Origin: Ophiostoma sp. CBS 140.51
Taxonomy: Eukaryota > Ascomycota > Sordariomycetes > Ophiostomatales > Ophiostomataceae
DNA: 64,000 bases
Direction: 5' to 3'
NCBI GenBank assembly: GCA_029298735.1
Contig: JANSLP010000116.1
Span: 26,699-90,698 of the forward strand
In this document: piece after piece, positions 11,406 through 21,840 of the stretch
Position numbering within the stretch: position 1 is the stretch's first letter
How the letters are laid out: each line of letters starts with the position of its first letter
Made by a program: the position numbers and the translations under genes
Notes under the pieces: generated by a model
What the model saw: only the letters and a program-made list of their open reading frames with translations
The model's database searches: none
What the model was told of the DNA's origin: nothing

Positions 11406-14138
11406 ATGGCCCAGCCCTCGACGCTTGGATCCCATCACAACTTTCCTTCCTCGTCCTCCTCCTCCTCCTCCACCTCCTCTGCCGCATCCGCTCCGCATGC
11501 ACCAAGTCCTCCCGGTGCCTACACATCCATCTTTGGCGGTGGCCCTCCCGTCGCTCCAACGCCTCCCATTGTCCTTCCAGTAGCCCCGACTCCAGCAACG
11601 CCCCAGGCAACAGCAGCTGGTCCTGGATTTGCTGGACCCGGCCCTGGCTTCCCAACACTCTCCGCTGCCAACCTCGCTCCTCCGCCCGGCCCCGGCACAT
11701 CGACGCCGGTCTCCGTGGCTTCCTCCTCCAACAACACCTATATCATGCCAAACTCGCCCATGAAGAACCGCGGTGGCGGCAGCTCCGACGGCTATCGGCC
11801 CAAGGTCACCCGCACGCTCGGCCAGCGGCCGGCCTGTCTCGTCAACGCCTCTGTCACCTACTGCGGCAACAACCAGATCTTTGCGTTTGGCGGCTTCGAC
11901 CAGTACACGGACGAAGTTTACAACCATGTGCTGCGCCTGGATCTCGTCAGCCAGCAGTGGAGCCTTGTTGACAATTACGGCGATATCCCCGGCGTGCGCA
12001 TGGGCCATACTGCCACGCTGTACCAGGGCGACAAGCTGCTCGTGTTTGGCGGCGAGAACGAGCACCGCACCTACCTGTCCGATCTTATCGTGTTCGACCT
12101 CAAGACTGCCCACTGGACACAGCCTGCCGTTACGGGGCCCATCCCCAAGGGCCGTGCCCGCCACGCTGCCGTCCTGCACGAGGACAAGCTGTTTATCATT
12201 GGTGGCATAACAGGCCACGACAACTACGTCCTCGACGATATCTGCTATCTGGACCTCAAGACTTTCTGCTGGTCCCGCGCCTGGCGCTTCGTCGGCCGCT
12301 TCGACCACTCGGCCTATATCTGGGGTGACCGCGTGTGGGTCTTTGGCGGCTTGAGCGAGGACATGGACAAGGTCAGCGATTTGTGGTGGCTCGATCTCAA
12401 GGGCACACCCGCCTTCCAGTCGCCGCCGCAGATTGGCAGCAGCCCGTATGACCGGTCTGGCCTGGGTGGTCCGCCACTGGGCATGGGAGGTGGCAGCAGT
12501 CGCAACGGCAGCGGCTCTCCACGGCCTGGGTATGCTCTGGCACAGTCGTCAACCGTGGGCGCCTCTGGCTATGCGGCCAACTCCCGCACCGCTCAGGTGA
12601 ACACGCCCTCGTTCCAGCTCAAATCGTATGCGCCTGTTGCACCGGGCTCCATCTCGGCGCTCAAGTTCTTTTCTGGTCCCAACACGCCGAACCAGGGTTC
12701 TGGCATTCATTTCCACGTCTACTCGGCCGGCATGCTGCTCGACTTTGTCACGCCCGCACCGACCATTACCTCACGCGAGTGCTCGCTGTCGACGCTCGAT
12801 CTGGCCACGCTGCGCTGGCAGAAACTGGCCGAGGGCCGCGAGATCTTCAAGCCGGGTTACCGCTGGCACTACTGCACGATGAACGAGGACGGCACCAAGG
12901 CCTGGCTACTGGGCTGCCCGACCGACCCGACCAACAACGACCTGGGTGTCAATGGCTTCGAAGAGTACTTGAGTGACATTATGGAAATTGATCTGCGTCG
13001 CTACGGGTTCTTGGGCCATAACGCGCCGCCCGATGCCCACGGCATCATGGGCATGGGTGGCATGATGGCCACACGCCCGACCTCACGCGTCCGGCACGCC
13101 AACGACCCGCCGTCTATGGGACTGGGGTCTGACCTGTCGCGTCTCTTTGACCAGCCGCCCGAGACGGGGAGCGGTGCCGACTTTATCGTGACGGCCCACT
13201 CGGGCAACCCGGAAGACGACGAGATGGACCATGAGACGGTGGAGGGTCCCTCGGGCTCCTCGGGGGACAACAACGACCACTGGCTGTCGCCCGATGCACC
13301 GACGAGCCCACCAATCCACGTGCACCGACTCATCCTGCAAGCGCGCTGGCCGCACTTTGCACGGCTGTGGTCGTCGCAGATGGCCGAGTTCCACACTAAG
13401 AAGATGCACATCCCTGAACCCTACAGTGTTGTCCGTGCCTTTTTGTTCTACCTCTACACCGACCGCATCGACCCGGCACCGCCAGCCGAGGAGGGGCCGG
13501 GTGCTATGGATATAGGTGGTGGTGGTGGAAGTGGTGCAGGCACCAAACGTGGCCGCAGCCCAGGCGATACTGGCGTTGGAAGCAGCAGCAGCAGACACCA
13601 GCGAAACAACGGCCACCACCACGACGTCGACGCCCACGGCAACCACAGCCCTGCCAATGTGACTGCCGATCTCTCGGACGTCGCCGGCCTGCTCGTCATG
13701 TCCAACATCTACAACATTCCCCACCTGCGCCTGCTGTGTGTCAACCGCTTGTCCAAGGAACTCGATGTCGACCACGCCTGCATCATCTGGCACTGCGCTA
13801 GTCTCGCCAACGAGCCCTGGCTGCGCAAGCGGGCCGCCGGGTTCTGTCTGACACATTGGGGCCGCATCGTGCGCTCGTCTGGGTTTTTGAGACTGCCCCG
13901 TACTGCGATTGTTGAGCTCTCCCAAGAGATTGACACAGAGGGCCGCGTCATTGGTGGTGACGAGCTCGATCTTTTTGGCTCGGCCCTCGAGGGTGCCGGT
14001 GGTGTTGGTGGTGCCCGCTTCTCGGACAATGGAAGTGTCCTGTCGCGGCGCAAGGAGAGCATCAGCAGCAGCCATGCCTCGCAGATGGCTGAGTCAGAGA
14101 TGGAGGATGATGACGAGGAAGGAATGGATATGAATTAG
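11406..14138 (+). CDS. kelch-repeat protein with C-terminal BTB-like domain (Ral2/LZTR-like candidate)
   Basis: Single exon, 910 residues, ATG at 11406. Residues about 1-130 are Ser/Pro/Gly-rich and disordered. Residues about 135-310 hold kelch blades with the FAFGGFDQY, LLVFGGENEH, LFIIGGITGH and VWVFGGLSED motifs, each followed by a Trp a few dozen residues later. A further blade follows a disordered insert. A split BTB-like domain starts near 635 (IHVHRLILQARWPHFARLW), is interrupted by a Gly/His-rich insert (about 700-745), and continues with DVAGLLVMSNIYNIPHLRLLC. Kelch followed by BTB in this order is seen in fission yeast Ral2, which acts with Ras1, and in LZTR1-type proteins, but the precise ortholog is inferred. 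The acidic C-terminus ends in EDDDEEGMDMN. Confidence 0.75.
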   Translation: MAQPSTLGSHHNFPSSSSSSSSTSSAASAPHAPSPPGAYTSIFGGGPPVAPTPPIVLPVAPTPATPQATAAGPGFAGPGPGFPTLSAANLAPPPGPGTSTPVSVASSSNNTYIMPNSPMKNRGGGSSDGYRPKVTRTLGQRPACLVNASVTYCGNNQIFAFGGFDQYTDEVYNHVLRLDLVSQQWSLVDNYGDIPGVRMGHTATLYQGDKLLVFGGENEHRTYLSDLIVFDLKTAHWTQPAVTGPIPKGRARHAAVLHEDKLFIIGGITGHDNYVLDDICYLDLKTFCWSRAWRFVGRFDHSAYIWGDRVWVFGGLSEDMDKVSDLWWLDLKGTPAFQSPPQIGSSPYDRSGLGGPPLGMGGGSSRNGSGSPRPGYALAQSSTVGASGYAANSRTAQVNTPSFQLKSYAPVAPGSISALKFFSGPNTPNQGSGIHFHVYSAGMLLDFVTPAPTITSRECSLSTLDLATLRWQKLAEGREIFKPGYRWHYCTMNEDGTKAWLLGCPTDPTNNDLGVNGFEEYLSDIMEIDLRRYGFLGHNAPPDAHGIMGMGGMMATRPTSRVRHANDPPSMGLGSDLSRLFDQPPETGSGADFIVTAHSGNPEDDEMDHETVEGPSGSSGDNNDHWLSPDAPTSPPIHVHRLILQARWPHFARLWSSQMAEFHTKKMHIPEPYSVVRAFLFYLYTDRIDPAPPAEEGPGAMDIGGGGGSGAGTKRGRSPGDTGVGSSSSRHQRNNGHHHDVDAHGNHSPANVTADLSDVAGLLVMSNIYNIPHLRLLCVNRLSKELDVDHACIIWHCASLANEPWLRKRAAGFCLTHWGRIVRSSGFLRLPRTAIVELSQEIDTEGRVIGGDELDLFGSALEGAGGVGGARFSDNGSVLSRRKESISSSHASQMAESEMEDDDEEGMDMN

Positions 14139-15260
14139 GGAGGGAGGTTGTGTTTAAGGGAAGAATGAAAAGAGCAGGCTGAAAGAGGAAGATCGCGGAG
14201 GACGACTGCACACAAACGACGGCATGATTTATTTTTGAGGCGTTTCCCGACATGTTGTTTACTGTTTCGATCCATGTTTCGATCCTCATGTTTTGCACCA
14301 CACACCAGCTATGTTATTTTCCCCTACAAAAGACGATTTATGGTATTTCAGTTTCATGTATTTTTCTTTTTACGTCTTCTTTTCGTATCCTGTTTTATTT
14401 CATGTTCTTTTTTATTGTCTTTTTACGTATCTTTCCAAGTCTTTCTTGTCGTCCTACGAGTCCTTGCACGTGCCAAATCATACTTCCAAACGGCCAAAAA
14501 TAACAGCGAAAACCCAAGATACAAACCTAAGACGTGGTGCTTGGTGCTGGTGCTGCCACACAGACAGCCCAGGGTAGGACAATGCGGTCAGACAGGGAAG
14601 ACAAAGTTTTGACCCTCATGTCAATAGGGATATTCTTGGAATACCAACCGTGTACATTGTGCCCTTCTGCTGAACTATTTTATGGTGTTCTTCTATTTTT
14701 GACGTGTACTTTACTTCTTTTTAATGTCTTGCCCAAAAATATTCAATTGGGGGCTTTCTTAACGAAAAGAAAAGATTATATTAAAATCAAGCAATATTCA
14801 CTTGATCATCTACAACTTTCTCACACCATTTTTACTATTCATTTCACTTTCCCAAGCCTACCTTTCACATCCCTACTTGCCATCCATTTTGGTACGTTGT
14901 CTTTTATCTGGGTTTTTTCTCTCCACGAAGTGTCTATCTATTGGTACTTTGCATGATCCCATTTCTACCCCTCCTGTAATACGTTTGCCCTGTCAGTCGC
15001 TCCTGGCATTTGTGGCTGCTAAATTCCGCGCCCCCAGGGCCGCAGCCCCCTGGGCCACCACGATCCATAATAAACATCCATTGCACCTTTCACTGTCGGC
15101 GACTGCTGAAGAATAGGTGGGTTTTTTTTTGTTTTTCTTTATTTTTCAGTTTTTAAAAATTTTGTTTCTAAGAGAGAAACAAAAAAAACTCAATAAATGA
15201 AGAAAATTTACAATAAAAATAAAGTCAAACTGGTATTCCCCCCCCTATTATAGTTAAGTA
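14139..15260. other. AT-rich intergenic region downstream of the kelch/BTB gene
   Basis: No coding sequence supported. The first 900 bp are T-rich, as expected of a 3' untranslated region and spacer. A 10-bp perfect hairpin (15160-15169 with 15175-15184, 5-nt loop) lies in an A/T-rich tract just before the inverted repeat that starts at 15261. Confidence 0.5.
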
Positions 15261-15553
15261 TAGAAGGCGAAAAGCATCAATGAGAATTGCCTTTTTGGGA
15301 GGTGCACCTGTGCCGTCCCTGCTCCAACCTGCGTAGCGGGTGTGCTCTCCTGTGCTCTCCTGTGCACAGCTCTCCTGTGTTCTCCTATCTTCTCTTGCTT
15401 CGCCTGTGCTCTATGACCTCCCTGTGCCACCTGTGCCTCTATGCCTTGTTCATCGCGAGTCGGCACAGCTACAGAGCTATTTTCATAGCAACCATCTCGC
15501 ATTTTGGAATCTCAAAACGCCGTAACTAAATGACTTAAAGCTTTATCGAGGTG
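15261..15553 (+). repeat. left copy of a ~300-bp dispersed inverted repeat
   Basis: Starting with TAGAAGGCGAAAA at 15261, the first ~87 bp match the reverse complement of the sequence ending at 21840 with about six mismatches. Similarity continues more weakly through a region rich in CTCCTGTG motifs to CTTTATCGAGGTG at about 15553. No gene is inside it. The outer TAGAAGGCG is identical in both copies. Confidence 0.8.
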
Positions 15554-16809
15554 ACTGGGCCTTCCTTCCTGGAAGCAAGGACTCAATCGTATATCTAGCT
15601 AATCTCATTCGTATCTCGTTCCTTCTTCACATCTTGTACGAGATGGCTCTTATACGCTACCTTGAAATTAAATTTTGCGGATGGTAGAAGAAAGAAAAAG
15701 AAAAAAAAGAAAGAAAAAAAAAGAAAAAAAATGAAAGAAACAAAAGGACAGCTGTTCGGCACCTTTTCCCGACAAGGCTCGTTGTAGAGTAGGTTCGATA
15801 CAAGGCTCTTGTAAGAGGCGCACCGTGATATGATGTTACACAGATAACACGGGGAAACCGCGGTTGAAGAGATGCAAAGATTGCATGTGTAGAGGCATCA
15901 GATGCGTTGCAAGTTACATGGAAGCTTCGTCTCTTCGCTCCTTCTACCACCGTACCTTTTACTTTGCTCCTTCCGTCACTGTCCCTTCTCTTTTTGTAAA
16001 TTTATAAAGTAAGCCACGAAACCCTCCATGTCAAATGCCCGTCCGTTGTCTCGCCCGTTCTGGAAAGATCCTCCAGGATTGAGCTAGTAGTAGTGAGGCA
16101 TCAGAGACGCTCCTTCCTTGATTCAAGATGCACAAGACAGCACTCCCCGCTGGCGGTGGAGTGATTTTGTGTCGTTAGAACCTTTGAAAAGGAAAGGACG
16201 ACCGTCGTTTTTATCACTTGCCTCGCTCCGCCACACGCACCTGCCCACGACGCCTGCGTTCCTTCCCTTCGAAAAGGCCATCTTGTTTGTTCACCCCTGA
16301 ACGATGACGGCGTAAACAAAAACACTGCATCTCAGAGGAAAACAGCGTTTCCGACAGGTGCGATCACCATTTTGAGCACTTGGTGTGGGGATCCCATCCC
16401 CTTTCCCCCCTTTCCCTCTTCGAACTTCCCCCTGATCCTTTCTTCCTCCTTTCTTCTTCTTTTCTAAAAATCATGAACTATTCAAAATGGTTGCACGTCA
16501 TGATCTGGCGGGCGTATAGCCCGTCAAGATACGCGTGGGACCACCCAGACCGCGACGCACGGTCTATCACAAACCCTAGTACAACCAACAAGATCAAATT
16601 CCGGCTGACAACCGACGGTCGTTAACACCTTAGTGTTCCAGATTGGCTTCTACCTCTATAACCCTTCTAGTTTCCTCGGTAGTGGCACATTATCATCCCA
16701 CCGTTCGGAGATTCATTTCTCAACCGGCACGGCGGCACTTCTTAATAGGACACCGGGGGGCAGCAGCTCTTAAACAAACACAAACGTAACGGAACAATAA
16801 CGGTTGATG

Positions 16810-16885
16810 GCATCGGGGCTCGTCAGCATCGGGGGGTCGTCAGCATCGAGGGCCGTCAGCATCGAGGGCCGTCAGCATCGGGGGC
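16810..16885 (+). repeat. short tandem repeat, ~16-bp unit
   Basis: Four copies of a unit close to CCGTCAGCATCGAGGG, with small length differences between the first copies. Non-coding context. Confidence 0.75.
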
Positions 16886-17580
16886 TCAGAACAGCTGGGG
16901 ACTGATGGACTAGGGGATCACGATAACGTCATTTCGACGGTCCGCCAATCCGGCATTCGACAATGGTTCAGGGGTGGTTGAGAGGCGAACCATTCCGCAC
17001 CGACTTTGCTTTCCAAAATGTAAGTTCTCGCTCCGTTGTTCGTGTATCCTTCTCCCTCTCGATTGTCTGCACCACTGTTGTCCGCAACGTCCTGACTAAC
17101 ATTTCTCGTTCAATGAACCCGCCGAGGACTGTCATAATTGAGAGCGAGCCAGCAATCCCGACTTGCATCACGAGATGGGCTCGCAAGCACAAGTCGACAG
17201 TCTACATCCCCGCCGTTGCCAACAACAGCCTCAGAGCGCCAAGCTCTCCAAGACGATTCGGGCATATTCCGGTAATGCCAGGGCATTTCGGGGTTCTTTG
17301 GAAGATTGCAGGATGGGTACTTGGGAATAGGCAGAGACGATGGGGCTTGCTTGCTGGGGATAGAGGACCAATGAACCGATGTTTGCTGCGCCAAAATGGC
17401 CTTTGAGCCCCCGTGATCCTGTCATGATGCGTCAATATATCCCCCGAGTGTATCATTCCCCCAGGTTCGATCAGAATTGAGAGACAGTCAGAAGACTGAT
17501 TGTTGACTCCATGGAAAAGAGAGCCACAATTTCTTTTGAAAGAGATGTCAAAACAAAGCCATCGAGGGGCCATCGGAGCC

Positions 17581-17690
17581 GTAAAAGAGCCATAAAGAGC
17601 CATAAAGAGCCATAAAGAGCCATAAAGAGCCATAAAGAGCCATAAAGAGCCATAAAGAGCCTTAAGGAGCCATCAGGAGCCATCAAGGCG
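17581..17690 (+). repeat. 10-bp minisatellite (CATAAAGAGC)n
   Basis: Seven exact copies of CATAAAGAGC at 17591-17660, with degenerate units on both sides (GTAAAAGAGC before; CTTAAGGAGC and CATCAGGAGC after). Decay from the core to the edges is typical of a slipping tandem array. Confidence 0.95.
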
Positions 17691-18291
17691 AAGAAAAAAA
17701 TTATTATGTAAGCACATTTAAGTATGAGTTGTGCAGCTCGTGGGGGGTTGAACCTGAAGAGATGAAAAGCAAAAAAGAAAGGAGTAAACATATTGGGCGA
17801 GGAGGTCTGCGTGTCTTATATATCTACATAGTACGAAGTGCAGAGTCCTTGTCCTTTGTTTGAGACTGTGAGCCCTACTACGGAGCACAGTCACGGTCAG
17901 GTCAAACATGACTGGATCATAGTAAGCCGATGTTGGAGTGTTGGAGCCTTGTCAGGATGCCTCATTGATTAGTACGCCGTACCACCTGTGAATGATATGG
18001 TCCCGTGATAGGGCTATATGTCTGCATGTGTTGGTATTGGCATCAGCCAGCAGTTAAGAGACCTTGGACATGTGTCTAGACATTGATTTTCTATCGAGAT
18101 GGGGAAAACGAGAGAAAGACGAAAAAAAGAAAAGAACGAAGAAAAAGAAGAATCCCACCACCATCGACTGATCCCTTTACACTCTCCGACCTCACACAAT
18201 AGTAAGCCATTCTTGATTTTCTCACGTCTCTTTCTCTTCCTCGTCCGAGGTCTATGAGATGGCCTAGGCTTTGATGGCAGTGTGCGCTTCC

Positions 18292-19524
18292 TCAATCAAC
18301 CCGCAGACGCGCTGAGACTCTCATTCGGGTTTGGCGCAGAATCTGCCCGGACGGTTGTTAGCATCAGTCTCGAAACCAATGCTCCAACGTCCGTTCCGCC
18401 ATTCGACTTCAGTTCATGACAGTCGAGAGCGAAATAGGCCTCTTTTGCCGCCCTTTCGATTCTCTCCCTCAAGCCACTTACCTGAAGAATACGACTGATG
18501 ATAAAATGAACCTTGAAGAACTCCTGCTTCGGCATTGGAATTTGATTATCTGTAGAAGCCAGGCTGAAGACGGCCGATCCAGTTTTCGAGGTTGTTCGAA
18601 CATGTACGTCGACGAGCCGTGCTGCAATATACTGGTTCTAGAACCGTCAACAATATTAGCTAGTTTTCGAAAACGACCTAGAAACTTGAGACAACTCACG
18701 TCGCCCTGTGGTTGGAATGCAACCCTGTAGGAGCCGAAATTCCGATGCGTTGGCAGGTCCATTGTTACCGCGTTCCCACATTGATTAATGCTAGAAGCAT
18801 CAATCAAATCCTTTAGCTTTGGAAAATAGCGGTGAATCGAAAACCAAATAATGGTTTTATTGCGAGTTTGGACAGCATCGCCGTCGTCGAATATGCCCAG
18901 CGCAAACGGAATAATATGTGCACACTCGACGGGGCCAGCGTCGTAATCTGGCGGCGGCATAACCATTCCTTCGTCCACGCTGTTAAAGTCCCATGTCCCT
19001 GTAAAGACACATCTATAACCGTCTCTGCGAAGACATTCGGCGCGAAGGACGCCCTGTTCCGCACGAGTTGACGCGTTGATTGTGCTCATCCCCGCGTCAA
19101 TTACGTCCTCGGCACCCGTGCTTGGTGGTGTCGAGAGCGGCGCGGGAGACTGCCCACCCGCCACGTTGACTAACAAGCCTATTAGAAAAGAAAGGTAAAG
19201 AGAAAGAACGCTGGCCTGGGAAAACATACAAGGTTTCAAAATAGCGTCTAAGAGATGATTTGCGAGGTCGACAAGCTGGTCGTCGTCATTACATTGCTCT
19301 ATGTCCGCTGTCAAATTGCATTTCCCGGCAAAGTCGAGGTGTTCGAAAAAGGCAGACAAAATCCGCCACGCGCCATAGTGGTCGTGTTTGATCTTGTCCA
19401 ACTTGACGCTCGCGCCGAGGAATGAGATACTCGTGTCGGACAAAGCTGGAGACAGCGAGGGCGAGGCCGTTGGGTGCTCAGACAATGGCGACAAAAGTCG
19501 CAGGGGGTTGTTCCACGCGGCCAT
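18292..19524 (-). CDS. fungal HNH-endonuclease-domain protein
   Basis: Four exons on the minus strand by my reading: 19524-19230, 19178-18700, 18637-18482 and 18342-18292; 326 residues. Introns: 19229-19179 (GTATGT...CTAATAG), 18699-18638 (GTGAGT...TAG) and 18481-18343 (GTAAGT...TGCTAAC...CAG). The 62-nt intron shifts frame and uncovers a sensible continuation (NQYIAARLVDVHVRTTS... then KVHFIISRILQ). The HNH-like core is at about residues 145-250: RDGYRCVFTG, then AHIIPF as the central His motif, then NAVTMDLPTHRNFG. This matches the HNH_2 family, which is abundant in filamentous fungi and of unknown cellular role. It lies alone inside the inverted-repeat-bounded region. The first intron is a multiple of three and free of stops, so it could be retained. 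The last exon is the least certain. Confidence 0.7.
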
Positions 19525-21540
19525 CTGGGTACTAAGAGAAGAGACGTTGAGGATTCGTGAAAGAATAAGGAGCTGCTTGCATGAACTATTCCAATGAAGG
19601 AAGAAACGAGAATATTCGGGTGGACAGGTCGCAGGGGTGCCTAAGAACCTCGCAGGGGTGCCTAGCTAGCGTGGCAACACCGTATTTACACTGTAATCTA
19701 CACAGTATACATACTGTTTTCAAAAATGTATCTCCTTGACGGCGAAAATATTACTTTTTTTGTGGGTCTATTACAGGGACTTAAAGACTTTTGTTTACAT
19801 CGGTGACAGGGGTGCGCGTAGACCCCGCGACAGACTGCCCTATTATTTTGTATGGGAATGCGTCGGTGTTACAAAGGCACTATCCCAGGGGATAAGAGAC
19901 TCTGCTAGGTGATCAAGTCTCTTTACAGACTACTGTACGGAAGCGGTTTAGTGGGCATGGAGCACGGAGATCTTTTTCTGGCTCTCCACATGGCAAGCGT
20001 CTATCTATTACCCTTGCACTAGTGTAGGCGAAGCCACTGATAAATTTGGGACCCGAGGGGCAGTGCCGTAGTAATCTTTTTAGCACAACAGAACTACCCA
20101 ACAACGAGCGAACGCAGTGAGCGCGCATCTCCTCTAGTTGCTAAGTTAAGAAATGCCTTGTGCGGGTGCTCTGATCCTAAGGTATACGGGGTGCGATGGT
20201 CTAATTGGTTAAAATAAACAGACCTATTTGTCCGCCTTAGCCAGAGGCGATAAGAGATAATAACCCAGTGAAGCTCCGTACTTGGCTCCCCGTGGCCAAA
20301 AAAAAGCGTACTCCACATCAACTTTCCCACCAAAAATTAGATTTCGCTATTCTACCAGTACATTAAAAAAAGTCCAAAAGGCGTCAAAAACCAGACATTC
20401 TGCCTGCTAATTCATCGTCATCGCCCACCTGCTTAAGTATTTCGGGAATTTGGTCAATCCAGCTGTTTTGGTCATTGGCGTGGATGAATTGATTGTGGAA
20501 AACCGCGAAAAAATTATGTGGAGGACGCTTTTTTTTTGGCCACGGGGAGCTTGGGACAACCTTCATCAAATTTTGCGTCCTTTCACGCTTTTTCTACAAG
20601 TACGAATCCACAATGCCCAGACTGCGCGCCTCGCCACAGAGCCCTGGTTTGGCCCAGGCCCGTTGGTGTTCCACCATGAGCAACGCACGCTACACAGCGT
20701 CTGGCGACCACGAGCCTGCACTGTCTGGCCTGGTCCGAGGGCTGTCTGCGCGGCTGGCAGCCGCTCATTGCGCACTACGTTGTGGACGGCGTCGACGACC
20801 CTAATTTTGCGTTTATGTTCCTAATCGCCGACGATCAACGACTTTGACCAGCCGACCGAGGACACACACGTCTTTGATCTGTTTGCGACGGAGACGCTGG
20901 GGTAGATAAAAAAGCGCTGGGGTAGATAAGGAGGCTTGGTCGGTGGAGCGGGTGGAATGCCCGGCCGACGACTGAGACGAGCATTCTGTCCGCGCCGTCG
21001 TTCACCTTTTGGACTTTCGTGTATAATCATGTTATCGTACGGTGGAGAGTTGTGCCTACGAGGCTTTAAGGAAATAAAAATATACACCCCCGTCTTGCTT
21101 TATTCTAGGTATAAAGGGTAGATTTTAATAAATATAACTCCTTTTTACCTTTCTCGATTGTTTTCCGTCTCACTTTCCTCTCCTTCACCTCGGCCGTACA
21201 CAGCGGCTTAAGGCAGTCTGTCTTATCGAAGTGTCGAGGCATGCACGCGGGGCCCAGGGAGGACGTCTTTGGCAGGCATCTTAGGGACAGAGAGGGGGGC
21301 GGGTGTCGTCTGCGGCGTTTTGACCACGCACGCCTTTACTGGAACCAGGAAAGAGAAGCCAGCGACGAGAGACTGGTTTCTGTGGTAGTGTGAAGATAAC
21401 ATAGCATTATTAAGAAGAGGTGGTAATATGAGCGGAAAGCGAGAGAGGCCACGAGGATCGGCAGGTGGCCGAGGTAACGAAAGAGACGAGAGGAATGGGC
21501 TGCCGCTTTATGCAGGGGATTATGAGTCACATCTTAATAC
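19525..21540. other. gene-free region upstream of the HNH gene
   Basis: About 2 kb without a supported gene; it includes the HNH promoter and the 272-bp palindromic element. Short frames around 20560-20820 (GC-rich, containing LVFHHEQRTLHSVW) look coding-like in composition but are broken, possibly a gene relic I cannot identify. Confidence 0.4.
20281..20552. repeat. 272-bp element with ~38-bp terminal inverted repeats
   Basis: The arm at 20281-20318 is nearly identical to the reverse complement of 20515-20552: both contain CTCCCCGTGGCCAAAAAAAA followed by AGCGT and CTCCACAT, differing by a few bases and one A. The 196-bp interior has no gene. Size and structure resemble a MITE or a foldback hairpin, but no target duplication was established. 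Confidence 0.65.
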
Positions 21541-21840
21541 CGCCTCAATAAAGCTGTGAGTCGCGGCTTTTTGAGATACGGATAACTGCCAAATGGTGGT
21601 CTTGAAATGGTCCTGTGGCTGTGTGCGACTTATGATAAAACAATCATACATACAGCGGGCATAGGAAGTGCAGGGAGCACGGGGGGGACGGGGGACACAG
21701 GCGGGCGCTGGTGAGCACAGGAGAGCACAGGTGAGGGCACAGGAGGGCGCTCGGAGCACACCCGCTACGCTGGTTGGAGCGGGGGCGGCACAGCTGCACC
21801 TCCCAAAAAGGCAATTCTCAATGATGTTTTTCGCCTTCTA
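21541..21840 (-). repeat. right copy of the ~300-bp dispersed inverted repeat
   Basis: Reverse complement of the repeat at 15261-15553. The last ~87 bp (ending CGCCTTCTA at 21840) are about 93% identical to it; the inner half is more diverged, with the GAGCACAGG motif array expanded. Differences are mixed transitions and transversions, so they are not a clean repeat-induced point mutation pattern. Confidence 0.8.

Larger units (their letters stand above)
15554..18291. other. gene-free repeat-bearing region
   Basis: About 2.7 kb with no supported gene. It holds a purine tract near 15685-15740 and the two tandem repeats listed separately. One reading frame at 16963 (beginning MVQGWLRGEPF) is followed by a good GTAAGT donor at 17020, but I could not build a convincing second exon or recognise any domain. 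Confidence 0.4.
15261..21840. mobile_element. candidate 6.6-kb element or composite region bounded by inverted repeats
   Basis: The two ~300-bp repeats point outward-in with identical outer ends (TAGAAGGCG...CGCCTTCTA). The enclosed DNA is unlike the flanking gene-dense sequence: it has two minisatellites, a short palindromic element and only one gene, an HNH-domain protein. No transposase was recognised and no clear target-site duplication is visible beside the ends. The alternative is two independent insertions of a short non-autonomous repeat, which I consider at least as likely. Confidence 0.3.

Noticed and set aside
15785..15815. B-box-like GGTTCGATAC suggesting a tRNA
   Set aside because: No T-stem pairing around it and no A-box or acceptor stem; no tRNA could be folded.
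16963..17406. Possible small gene beginning MVQGWLRGEPF with a GTAAGT donor at 17020
   Set aside because: No convincing acceptor/second exon and no family resemblance.
20160..20220. tRNA-like GATGGTCTAATTGGTTAAA segment
   Set aside because: Resembles an A-box/D-arm only; no B-box or cloverleaf downstream.
15261..21840. Repeat-induced point mutation in the inverted repeats
   Set aside because: Differences between the copies are mixed transitions and transversions rather than C-to-T/G-to-A only.
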